Source: Homalodisca vitripennis (taxonomy: Eukaryota; Arthropoda; Insecta; Hemiptera; Cicadellidae). Taken from it: 64,000 nucleotides of DNA. The notes below the pieces were generated by a model. That model saw only the letters and a list, made by a program, of their open reading frames with translations, made no database searches and was not told where the DNA came from. The position numbers and the translations under genes were made by a program. Location: the NCBI RefSeq assembly GCF_021130785.1, contig NC_060213.1:120223001-120287000 (forward strand). The letters run 5' to 3'. Shown piece after piece: positions 25,571 through 36,849 of the stretch. Every line of letters starts with the position of its first letter. The stretch's first letter is position 1.

Positions 25571-25684
25571 TCAGCTGATGTTAAGTTGGTTCGTTGATGT
25601 GTTAGTCAATCAGCTGATATTAAGTGATAAATGGTTTGAGAATAACTGTCTGAGCAACAGGTATATGTTTTATTAATCAGCTGT
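25571..25684. promoter_or_regulatory. Cluster of three CAGCTG E-boxes in a repeated AATCAGCTG context
   Basis: CAGCTG occurs at 25572-25577, 25611-25616 and 25678-25683, each preceded by AAT or GAAT; the first two are followed by AT(G/A)TTAAG. CAGCTG is a general bHLH binding core. The repeated context also fits a small degenerate tandem repeat without regulatory function; no nearby gene start is visible. Confidence 0.25.
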
Positions 25685-26013
25685 TTTAACCCTTTGAATG
25701 AAAACGTTCTAATGGTAGGACGTTTGATTTGACCCAGAAAAAAGCCTCACACAATCATAGATCGTGGTTTCTATCGTCTGTTTACTTACTTGCTGCAGCC
25801 AGTCAAGGTTAGATAAAATTTCCTTTGTTTTCACGGTTACTCCTTCGCTCCTCAGTATAGCCTAGGAAGTTACTGGGAAAATATACCTTTTGTGGTAACA
25901 ATTTAAACAAACAAATAAAATTGTAAAAACCTATTGAACCAGGGGTTCCCCCAGGTAGTATTTTCCAAGTAGTAAGTCCAAATTGTTTTCATGTTTATGT
26001 TAATGGTCTTGCG

Positions 26014-26130
<117 letters not shown>

Positions 26131-26364
26131 ATGAATTGTACAAAACGATACTCGCACGCATACAGAATACAATAAAATTCCGGGAACTGTTTTTCTTGGA
26201 CAAATAAGACAGCTTGCGACACGCGGAGATTTATTAGACAAGCAATAAGACGATATCTGCTGTCAGCCAGTGTCTCTCACAACCCACAGATACTGTCCTC
26301 GTTTTTTATTGTCTTCTATTGATGTTTTATAAGATAAGATAAAAACGTAGAGCTTGAATAAGAG

Positions 26365-26950
26365 CTCATATTTTCTATCACTTCAACCATGCTATTCAGC
26401 GATCCTTGGTAAGGCTAAGGAGTCTCTATGGATTTAAAATCGTGTTACCTGAATGCGTCATAGTTCACCTCATGCATTCAGCAGTTTTGTCAGTATATTA
26501 TTACTATTATCCATCATATGGGACTAGCTCTCAAGGGAGGACACGGGAAGGATTCAAAACTTAGAAAAGAGTGCAGTGATGTTTATTTAGTGCCTCTCAC
26601 GTTTTTTACACGTGGCCTCCTGGGAGCAAAGTGTCTCCCAGTTTCCTATGAAAATTATCTGCAGGATGCTGAAGTGTTTCATGGTCCACTAAGACTTGTC
26701 TCTAAAGGAACCGCAGCTCCTGAGTGAGAGACTACCTTGAGTTCCCTGTAAGGGGTAGTTTAACGATGTACCTGTCATCGTTGAAGGCTTCACTTACCGA
26801 CGGATAGGCTAGATGGTGGCTGGAAAAGCATTTCTACTTTTGGCTTACCCTTTATAATGACCTACCCTATGACATTAAAAGTTTTGGAGCTTGCAAAGCC
26901 TTTAAAATCAAGTTAAAACCAATGTCACACAGTTTTAGTTGTTAATTTTT
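26365..26950 (+). pseudogene. LINE ORF2 C-terminal fragment (jockey/CR1-like), frameshifted
   Basis: Scattered plus-strand frames resemble the post-RT region of jockey/CR1-type LINEs: a LRSLYGFKIVLPE segment then YYYPSYG (~26410-26520), MGLALKGGHGKD with a basic segment after it (26518-26590), and LPYDIKSFGACKAFKIKLK (~26862-26920), the usual C-terminal block before the stop. Several frameshifts separate these. It is on the opposite strand to the other two jockey/CR1-like fragments, and its 3' end probably lies before 27080. Confidence 0.5.
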
Positions 26951-27309
26951 TAGCTTTTTAAATAGTTTATTTGTTTTAGTTTAATTATTTATCCAAGCTA
27001 CGTTTTAATCTCACCTGTAACTATAATAATTTATGACACGAGTTATTCTCACGAACAAAAGACGTTCTTACATAAAGGAATTGATATTTCTTTATTTCAT
27101 TTTGAGCCCGGGCCGATAATCCCTTTATCTGTGATGTTTGAGCGAGAGCCAGTGACGGCATTAGTTACTGTAATGCATCCACGTGTCAGCTGCGTAACAT
27201 TATAATGCTGTTACACCGGTTTAATGTGGGCCACAAAAGCTGCCAATCTATGCCGCTGCTTTCTGTAACCTCCCCAAACACGTTAGTTTAACATGTAATT
27301 TATTAGGAA

Positions 27310-27756
27310 AGAATGTCCTCACGGCCTATAGACTGGTACACGTTCTTGTCACAACCAAATATAGCACTGCAAGGCTGCCGAGAGCAACATTATATATTAC
27401 CATAACGACATTCTGGTACTGAGATACTGGTAAACGTACTTAGCATATTGTAACTGGCGAGAGTTATATTATATAACATCCTCACGGCCTACACTGGTAA
27501 AACTTATTTCCATACTGAAATGAAGCGCGGAATGGTGTCGAGAGCTACATTTATATAATATCCTCAAAGCCTAGAGAATGATAACAGGTCTTGTTTTAAT
27601 GAAATATAGCGCGGCATGGCGGTCGAGAGTTCTAATGTACAATATTCTCATGGTCTAGAGACTAGTATACGTTCCTGGCATGGTGAAATAAAGCATGGCA
27701 AGGCTGTCGAGAACATCATTGTATAATATCCTCACAGACTAGAGACTGGTAAACGT
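27310..27756. repeat. Degenerate ~84-bp tandem array, left part
   Basis: Unit landmarks (TCCTCACGGCCTAGAGACTGGTAAACGT-like, then AAATATAGC, GCATGGC, GTCGAGAG and ACAATAT) start near 27317, 27410, 27479, 27562, 27645 and 27730, so spacing is 69-93 bp. Units differ greatly from each other. The array continues at 29600 after the LINE insertion. Confidence 0.8.
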
Positions 27757-29598
27757 CAATTGTCAATAGTAAAGTATTTATTGCGGAGACAAAAATTACA
27801 TTTTTAAAGCAAACTTCAAGTATCTAATAATTTTGACACATATGCTACATCGAACTCTTATTCACACATACATTTTGACACTCACTCTGCTCCATTCATC
27901 GCCAATTTTTTACCCACCTCAATTCGAGAGTTAGTCTTCTGATTGTGTGGTCTCCCAGTTATACGCTATAAACTCGTTTCACGCTATAAAAAGCGTTGGG
28001 CACTAAACAGTGTTTCAAACGAGTTTTATGAGTAGGCGAATTTTAAATTTCATTTGGCAAGCTGTTTGAGATGAAATCCTGCCTGTGAGGGCAAACGTTC
28101 ATGAAGTACCGTCCTGTGTCTCCTGGTTCGGTAGTTTTCTCTGCCTCTTGTTGACGAGTGAACATCCCGTTTGTTGGTCAAGGTGCATTTAAGCATACAA
28201 TAATATAACGTTGTTTTTTAAAATGCTGAGACTTGGCAGAGTCAACAGTTGAAAACTCGCCTGCACGACTCTCTTAATTTTAATTTTGCAATGATGCGTA
28301 TCGCTCGTTTTTGAAGCTTGAACGCTCTTAAAAATTGGTGACTTCACATGCACCCCACATCACTAGTCAATAGGTGAGATATTGATATATCAAGCCATAA
28401 TAAGAAGTCATTATAACCTGAATAGGGCATTTAGCTAGAAACCTCAACACATAAATGCCTGAGGCTAATTTTGAGCAAACGTAATAGATATGAAAATTCC
28501 ATTTGAAACCTTGATCAAGATAAATTCCAAGGAATTTCAAGGAACAGACCTCTTCTAATATGGCCTCATCCAACACGATTGCCGGAACTTATTCACAGTC
28601 TGTCGAGCGCAAAGAAAAATTTAGAACATTGTATTTTGAAGAATTTGTTTTTATATTTTCTGTGAAAATGTTGCACACAACTATGTACTGCAACAAAGGT
28701 GTTTTGTTCTAAAACTGATTTTGTTGTTTCATTAAAACAGAGAGTCATATCATTCGCACACTGCACGATTCTTCCGTGTGGTATTGATGATTCTATGTCA
28801 TTGACATAGAGCAGGAACAGAATAGGGCTGAGAATTGATCCTTGAGGGACTCCATAAATAATTTTCATTGAATTAGGAAAATGGTTTGAAATTTGGACAA
28901 CTTGAGATCTGTGGCTTAAAAATGAACTAAGCCACCAGAGAGGCACGCCTCAGATGCCATGGGACCCCAATTTGTCAAGCAGCGTAAGATGGCCAACACA
29001 ATCGAATGCTTTAGATAGATCGAGAAACACACTTAACGTGTGATTTCAATATCTAGCCCCTCTACAATCATCTCAACAAGACTCACAACTGCGTCTATCG
29101 TTGATTTGCCCTTTCTGAATCCAAATTGTTCATTTGAGAGCTGATTGTATTTGTTAAGATACTGAAGCATTCGTAATAAAAAAAGCTTTTTTGAATATCT
29201 TGCCTGTTACAGGGATTAATTTTGAGATTTTTAGGAGCGAGGGAAAAACTCCTGTGGGAAATGACAGATTGACTAATACAGTCAAATGCCTCACAATATG
29301 CTTAGAGCATTGCTTGATGAGCTACATTTACATTAAATTAGTATCATTGGACTTTTTCGATGGAAGCTGCTGAATGATTCTATCCACCTCTTCCTCGACG
29401 GCAGGTTTCAAGACCATTGAGGTTACTGGACTTTGTCTTTGAATGGGTTTTACTTGATGTGATGACGGACGAGCCTGCTCACAAGCTACATTTGCAAAAA
29501 ACTTGTTAAATTAATAATTTGCCACCTCAATCTCATCATCCACAATTCGACCCCCGATTTTAATTTGGACTTTTTTTCGAATCTTTGACATTATTGTT
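27757..29598 (-). pseudogene. LINE ORF2 fragment with 3' UTR (jockey/CR1-like), copy 2, inserted in the 84-bp array
   Basis: Minus strand. The 5' end lies near 29590 (IKIGGRIVDDEIEVANYF region at 29510-29580). RT finger GFRKGKST lies at ~29095-29125 and GVPQGSILSPILFLLYVNDI at ~28795-28855. Motif C at ~28751-28762 reads CAND, not YADD. The thumb segment SLKFLGIYLDQGFKWN lies near 28500-28545. The C-terminus ends at the stop 27959-27961, followed by a ~200 bp 3' UTR to 27757. Between the linker and finger, a run reading LKISKLIPVTGKIF lacks the usual RPISLL block, suggesting an internal deletion. The flanks repeat AACGT on both sides, a probable target-site duplication. Frames are longer than in copy 1 but still broken. 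Confidence 0.92.
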
Positions 29599-29745
29599 AA
29601 TAACGTACTTGTCATAATGAAATACAGCTCAGCATGGATGTAAAGAGCTCTATTGTACAATATCCTCAGGGCCTAACGTACTTGGTATAATGAAACAAAG
29701 CACGGCCTGGCTGTAGTGAGATCCATTGTGTATTCTACTCAGATT
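29599..29745. repeat. Degenerate ~84-bp tandem array, right part
   Basis: Resumes with AACGTACTTGTCATAATGAAA, then GCTCAGCATGG, GTACAATATCCTCAGGGCC and one more diverged unit ending near CTACTCAGATTG. It completes the unit interrupted at 27756. Confidence 0.75.
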
Positions 29746-31195
29746 GACGACATCTGTCATAACTAATTGAGATGTTTTCATTGAGTGCATTCTGTCATCT
29801 CTCCCACTTCTATTTTGTTAAGTACCCCACATTTATTATCATACTACATTAAGGAATAGTATGAGCTATCAATCATAAAAATTTAATTTTTTATTTTAAA
29901 AATTATTAAATATGAATATTAGAATGGATTAGGAATGTGATCCTGTAAACTTTGTTTATACAATTTGTCTTAACAAACTTCTGTAATCTACTATACCAAC
30001 TTATATGTAGTGGTTGCTTTGTTTACACAGTACGGAAAGTTCCCAGTCCCATACCGAATAAACAATTATGTTGAAAGCATCGTACCGGTTAATCCTGTTT
30101 CCGTAGTCCACTCCTTCCTCCGTCCTCTTGACGTTGCTGTCTGTATGAGATAGCAGAATATAAGAAAATAGAATGCATATAGTGGAGTCGATATAAAATA
30201 ACAATGACTTACAGTGTTTGTCTCTCGTTACTTTTTCGCTCGTACAACGCATTTTAGTTAGCCTTCAATGAGCTATATAAGTTGATAGCAACCGTTATAT
30301 AAATAATTCTGGCTACTGGATACATCGATTTCCATCTAATATTTTACCAGATGTACCTGACTTATTAGCATACGATGAAATAGGTTATCAGCGGTCTCTG
30401 GTGCATGACATACGGCAACACTAGGAATGCAGGTGCAACATTCTCCTCGTTGTAGGGAGACAATTGTTTGCCAACCACGGCCTGGGTTTCACTAAGCAGC
30501 ATAAACCACATAAGTTGTAAAGTGCTGACATTTACATATTCTCTCGCAGATACAATGTACATGTTTTTTTATGATTCTATTCTAAGCCATTCGGTAGCAG
30601 TGAGAACGGGTTACTTTTGAGAATAAATCTAATTTCCTGGCCGTTCTTTGAAGCATTACCTTTTATCAACCTTGGCCTTGGTCTGAAACCAATACGACCT
30701 ACTTCTTCCAAATGAGCCGACAGAATAACCTCATTATTTGAATGACCCCTTTTTATAGCTTTGAGTAAGAAATCATTATAATTTATTGGAATTAGGTCTT
30801 AAGTATTATGAAGCTCATAAAAATTTCGATCAATTTTGGAGTTGTAAAAGTTAGGTACCTTAAAATAGTTGACAAAAGTAATGAATACATTTAAAGCATT
30901 GTATTTTCGATCAGCATATAGATTCAAAACACTGTAGCACGAGGGTAAATGAGTTGCAAGGAATAATGATATCCACAGGATGTCCTATTACACTAACGTC
31001 GTGCGACTGAATCTGAAATGATTGTCCACAAGGACAATGAATGACACCCTTACTTTCCTTCTGCATTATTGATGAACATATTACCGTTTATGAGACGTAG
31101 CACCACTTCTGTTAGTTGAGTCTGTGACACTGTGCAATGTTATATACTATCCAATGTTATATACCGTCATGGTTGGAGTCATAGTTATAAAATAA
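29746..31195. other. No gene seen
   Basis: AT-rich. Minus-strand ORFs at 30001-30252 and 30365-30562 have no recognisable motif or splice context. Confidence 0.45.
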
Positions 31196-33860
31196 ACTGA
31201 TATAGAATAAGAATAAGAATAAGAATAAGAATAGAATAAGAATATTTTTATTCATAAAAGTGTTCCGTACATATTTTTAAACAAGTACAAGAATTGTATA
31301 CTAATAACTTAAGAATCAATTTAACAATATTTAGTACTTATCACACCATTTAAATATACCACTTGCATGGTGACTCTTACATCAAAATAAACTAAAAGTA
31401 AAAAAAAGGAAACACTTCAGTTATATGATTATACTAACAAATATTTTAATGAAACATACTTTTATGAATATATAGGGCCTCTAAAGGCAAAGCCTGTGCA
31501 GAGGTTCCTTCATGCTAAATTAAATTCATGATAGCTCAGATAGAATGTTGACAATTAATTTTGATTAGAAAAACTCCCGTTTATCAAATATCTATGTTAA
31601 TTCTAAATGTATACTTATGTGCAACTTTGATCCGAATAAAACTTTTTAACTTATGGTATGCAGAAGACAATTTATATTCTGTTTACTTAATAACCATAAT
31701 TTCAATAGTTTTTGAAAAAATATGTATATTTTTTTAATTACTTATATCTTTTGGTATTGTATTAAACATTTTAGGTCCTAAAAAAACAATAGCTTTTTCT
31801 AAAAAATAGTTAAATTAGGTTTTAGAACTGTTATTTTGTCTTTGTGCCTTAATTTATTTTTCTTAGATATTAATTAATACAGGCAAATTACCACTAGTGA
31901 CATAAAATATTTTTTAAAACCTTATACACAAACAAATATGTAATTGGAAAAATGTTTAAAACTTATAAATAATGGATGAGATGGCTCGTACCTACATTTT
32001 CTTTTAACTAATCGAATGAATTTCTTTCTGTTGCATTAGAAGAGGCTTTAAATTTGGTTTCATAGGTTCCACCCCAGCAAAATATTCCGTATTCTAATCT
32101 ACTATTTACTAATGAAAAAATATAACATTCTCATAACTTCCTCTGTACACATATTTTGTAGAAAATACAAGGTTCTTAAAATACCATTAAGTTTTTTTCT
32201 TTACCATGTCTATGTGTTTTTTCCAGTTTATTTCCCTATCCAGCAAGATTCCCAGGTATTTCAAATTGTTAGCCTGAGACACAATTGCACACTCAGGACA
32301 CTCTTTGTTTGTACACAAACAACTTACACAATTGTATAAAATTTGTTTGGTAAAATGTTGTGGATCTTTTTTCAGGCTAAAAATTTAAGTACTTTGTTTT
32401 TTCGGGACTTAATAACATATTGTTCTTTGAGAACCACCATTGAAGGGCTTTTAAATCTATACTCATTGCTTCTTCTATATCATTCCAGTCATCCTTTATG
32501 TACGTTAATGCTGTGTCGTCAGCAAATGATGTTATTCTACCATATAAATTTGAATTACAGAGATCATTAATATATACTATAAACAATATTGCACCTAATA
32601 CTGACCCTTGGGGTACTCCACTTTTTATTATACCAAAGTCACTGAAAGTATTGCTAATTTTTACACATTGTCTCCTATTATTTAAGTAACTTGAAAACCA
32701 GGAAAGAACGTTTTCCTCTGATACCGCAACAGTATAATTTATTTAAAAGAATGTCATGATCTACAGTATCGAAAGCTTTCTTTATGTCCAAAAATAATCC
32801 ACTAACTTTGCGTCCTGAATTTATCGCTTCAAGTACGTCATCCATAAAGTTTTTTTAACGCAGTTTCAGTACTCAAACCCTCTCTGAAACCGAACTGATT
32901 TTTACTAAAGAAATGGGTTTGCTCAAGAAAATTTAACTAATCTTTTTTTTCATATTTTTTTCAAAAATCTTTGCAAAAGTTGAGAGTAAAGATATCGGTC
33001 TGAAATTGTTGCAGTCATTATTCGGTCCACTCTTATGCAAAGGAATTACCACAGCGGTTTTTAAAATATCCGGAAATATGCCCTTTTCAAAACTTAAATT
33101 AATTAAGTACAGTAAGACATTCACTATTTTTGGATACATCAATATAATTAGAGATGAGCTAATGTTATCAATTCCAGGCGAGGTGTTTATTTTTCAAATC
33201 TCCTTTATAACAGATACTAAATCATCTACCACTAACTGGAGCTAAAAACATGGAATTGCTTGAATTATATAACTTAAAAAATCTCTTATAACAAACATAA
33301 GTCAAAAGTTATCAGGTTTTTAATTTTTTTATGTCTAGCTTATCTACAATAGACAAAAAAATGAATTAAACTCATTACAAATTTTGTTTTAATATCGCAG
33401 ATTTCGTTTACCATTAATATTCAAAGACTGTATGGGAGGTCGTTTTGACGTTTGTCCTGTTTTATTTCATTTATAACCTTCCACGTAGTCCTCGAATCTC
33501 CGTTACATTCATGAAAAGTATTCTCGTAATAAGAATTGTTTAAATTTCTGACTTCAAATTGTAGTTTATTCCTGTAATTTTTATAACGCAATTTTAATTT
33601 TCCATTGTTTGGGTGATGCTTTAACGAGTTTATAGAGTTTATTTTTTATTTTTATTTTTTTGCAAATACAATCACTCATCCAAGGTTTAATTTTAAAAAA
33701 CGCCGCTTGTTTTGGTTGATTGTTCAAATTTACTTTCAGAAATTATTTTTTGGATGGTATTATGAAAAGTATCAAACGCAGTTGACGGGTTTTTATCGTC
33801 GTAGACTTCTACCCATTTAACCTGTTCAAGTCACGCAAGAAGCCCGTCGTAATCTATGCG
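31196..33860 (-). pseudogene. CR1/jockey-like LINE, 5'-truncated ORF2 and 3' UTR
   Basis: Minus strand, a different family from the 1-1710 and 27757-29598 elements. In order from the 5' side: the EN-RT linker (WVEVYDDKNPSTAFDTF region, 33740-33830) and KPWMSDCI (~33665); the RT fingers with KTAVVIPLHKSG and NNFRPISLLSTFAKIFEK (32933-33142); QFGFREGLSTETAL (~32870-32905); SGVPQGSVLGAILF (~32590-32630); FADDTA with both Asp retained (32509-32526); and LLSPEKTKYLNF (~32380-32420). Frameshifts and stops are frequent. The 3' UTR runs ~31250-32300 and ends in the hexamer tail at 31203-31245. The upstream limit near 33860 is where RT-like frames stop. Confidence 0.9.
31203..31245 (-). repeat. LINE 3' hexamer tail (AATAAG)n
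   Basis: Six or so copies of GAATAA(G) on the plus strand at the 3' end of the minus-strand LINE. CR1/L2-type elements commonly end in a short tandem repeat in place of poly-A, which supports the clade call and marks the element end. Confidence 0.8.
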
Positions 33861-34023
33861 ATAGGAGGGAGGGTAGGGGCCGGCAGAATCAGACTGATGT
33901 CTGTCCCTCCACCCTCCCCCGACCACGACCACCCGCACACACACAACAGCCATCCTGTGATCTGTAATATTCGCGTCTATTACCTTTACATCGACTTGAG
34001 TCTTGACTTTGTTTGCTAATCTA

Positions 34024-34025
<2 letters not shown>
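33861..34025. other. Purine/pyrimidine-rich patch, no gene
   Basis: GGGAGGGTAGGGG and CCCTCCACCCTCCCCC face each other within 70 bp and could form an imperfect hairpin. No coding potential was seen. Confidence 0.4.

Positions 34026-34068
<43 letters not shown>
34026..34068. repeat. (AT)n microsatellite
   Basis: Uninterrupted AT dinucleotide run. Confidence 0.97.
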
Positions 34069-34074
<6 letters not shown>

Positions 34075-36849
34075 TGAGTTGATTAGCGAGAACTGTACAC
34101 ATTTTCCAGGTAAACGTTCCATGATGAGACCAGTTGTTCGAGATAAGGCAACTAGAGCTTTGAGTATTCAATTTTGGTAATCGACACTCTTTATATTCAC
34201 GGCACTACCCACTTCTGTGTTGCCAGAAAAGATAATATGTACAAACAAGTTTGAAGACACAAATCGTAAATTACGTCAGAGCCATTCCTTTAAATCGACT
34301 AAAAAGGCGACTTAATTGAAAAGTAAACTTGGTTTACTTACTTTTCTGCGGCGTTAAAACTTTCCCACTTCCTGAAAGTTTGCTAAAGGAATAACTTGTA
34401 TGTACTCGAGAAATTCGACTTTGTAACACTTAACTTATATTTTCACAATTGCTTTAATAAACTGCAATTACAATAGTTTAATGTCGTGAAAACATGCAAT
34501 AAATGAATAACAACCAAAACATTATTTCAATGAAATAAATAAAGTATTATTTAAGAAAAATAGCGTTACATTAAATTTTAGCATCTAAGAGACATTGCAG
34601 GAACGTAAAAATAAAACAATAAATAGTTTTTTTTTCAATAACCAATCTTTCGCTTGTTCCGTAGCAAATCCTCTTTTTCGTGGGCTCTTCTTATTTTAGG
34701 GCAACCCTCTTTTCCCGAGACAGTTTCCCTTGTTCTAGCATCACTCCATATGTTTCAGCCCAATCCCCTAGTCTTCATTCTGCGATTCTTCCATCCTTAT
34801 GGTACTTGTAGAAAGGTGACGGAAGCGTTAATTAAATTTTATAGCTATATTTTTTTTCAAAATAAATTGTGTTTTTTTTTTCATTTTGTAACACTATTAA
34901 ATTAACGTACACCTGCCTATAGTGTATTCAGACTAGCGTACATAGTACCGAGGTAAACTATATGCAATCAGAAATAATCCTCCCAGTTGTACCATACACC
35001 AGACCAAGGGGTCCTATATACCGGTAGGATTAGACCTCCCAGTTAGTAACACCGTCAAATAAAGGGATAAACTATAGTTCGTTTTAATAAATCCAGTCCT
35101 AAAAAGCTTTAACTAAACTTTTTAAACATATTTATGATTTTAAAAAGTATCGTGTTATGCTGTACGTGTACCATAAAATGTAGGATTCGTATGCATTAGC
35201 ATACGAAAAAATTGAATAAATCGTGGATTTATTCAATTTTTTAAAACGATAAATTAATTCTAAAACATTTTACGAAAAAGAAGAAGGTAGGGTCAGTTTT
35301 ACGTAACAAATACAGTATCAATTTTTAAATTTAACACTACCAACCGGAGTTAAGTCGAACAGTTCTTACAAAACAACAAGGATAATCTAACACAATACTG
35401 GACAACTGGAGAATTGAAACGTTGTTACATTCGCACAGATTATGACAAATCTCCTAGCCCGCGAGGGGTGGGAAACTTAGTCTCCTACACTCAACTTTGT
35501 ATCCATCATATTAATTACAGGAGTTTGCTTGTGCAAAATAAAACATACCCCTCGAATTACATTTACTCCTCGATTTTGACGAACAGGCACAATATGTAAT
35601 AGTAAATACTTATATTTTAACCATTTATTACAAAACTACAATGGCTAAATGGTTTTATAGAACTAAAATGACTTATTTTAAACAAGGTTGGTACACCTGG
35701 CAGTGATGAGTTTAACCTGTACGGACAGGCAAGGCGGTCCTCGCAATTTCTTCGTTGCCATTAGAGTGAAGGTAATGGCTCGGAAGCTAGTGGCTGGACG
35801 ATGGGTCCACTTAATCTTTTAGTAATGGCTTTTAATAAATTTATCGTATTCATGATTTATTGGTCACGTATTGATTTTTCAGTATATACACCAATCTAAA
35901 TTATCCTTAATCAATAACACTAACTAAGAGTTTTGGAAAAAGTTTTATTTTGTTCCTCTGTTTGTGTATCGGTTTACCGAAGGATATCTCAAGAACGAAT
36001 TGGACTTGAAATTTTTTTATTGAACGTCGTTTTTGATAACGATCATGTTCGTCTATTCGATTTGGCTGACCGAAGCCCATCATTCAGTAAGCTGGTAAAA
36101 ACACTTTGGTCTACCTAGAGGAAGTACAAACTTCCTTGTGTATGACTGTCAGACCGGAGAACATTAGGAAAATGAAATCAGTTATAGACTTGATATGTTG
36201 CATGCAACTTTACGAATTCTATTACCCGTCGAAAATCAGTTGTCGATTAATCATTTATTATAATAGCCATTTTTCATATATCTGTCATATTCATTTTAAG
36301 GTATTATTTTTCTTCTATTTATATTTTTAACTTTTAGATTTTCGTGTTAAAGAATTGTTAAAAATTTTGTAATATTACAGTTTTGTTATTTATCATCTAT
36401 TAATTGAAGATTTTGTTCCAAATCGATGTATAAACATGTCAAGATTAAATATGTTATCAACTCTTCTGATAATACAACTAATTCGTTTCAAGCTTTCTGA
36501 CACCATCTGCGTATGGTTGAAAACAAAGAAAAAGTTTTATGATAGATTTATTTTTCTACTGAATATTTTAAGAAATTAAATAAAGTAAATGTATTATGAT
36601 TTAAAGAACTAATAGTTAAAAGTAATTTAAGAACAAAATCAGAATATTTAATATTATTTGTTCCTGACATTTAGTGCCAGGAAAATAGTTATTTAAATTA
36701 TTACTGGCATATTACTGCGGAATTATTTTTAGAATAAACCATTTTCCGGTAAATGGTATCATATAAGTGTTGTCCTATTGCCTTTCCTTATCCCACCGTC
36801 TGCAGAAAAAGAAGAAACTTACCTCCCGTGTCTCCGCTCCACCCATTCG
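34069..36849. other. No gene seen
   Basis: AT-rich. Around 35950-36070 there is a block with GATATCTCAAGAACGAATTGGACTTGAAATTTTTTATTG-like content, typical of widely dispersed insect repeats (related phrases at 43560-43600 and 43850-43870). ORFs are at chance length. Confidence 0.4.
35188..35242. repeat. Two abutting perfect hairpins
   Basis: CGTATGC (35188-35194), loop ATTA, GCATACG (35199-35205). Immediately after it comes a 17-bp stem AAAAAATTGAATAAATC (35206-35222), loop GTG, and its exact complement (35226-35242). No spacer separates the two. Confidence 0.9.

Noticed and set aside
33845..33920. Hairpin of GGGAGGGTAGGGG against CCCTCCACCCTCCCCC
   Set aside because: Pairing is imperfect and both sides are low-complexity purine or pyrimidine runs, so chance is likely.
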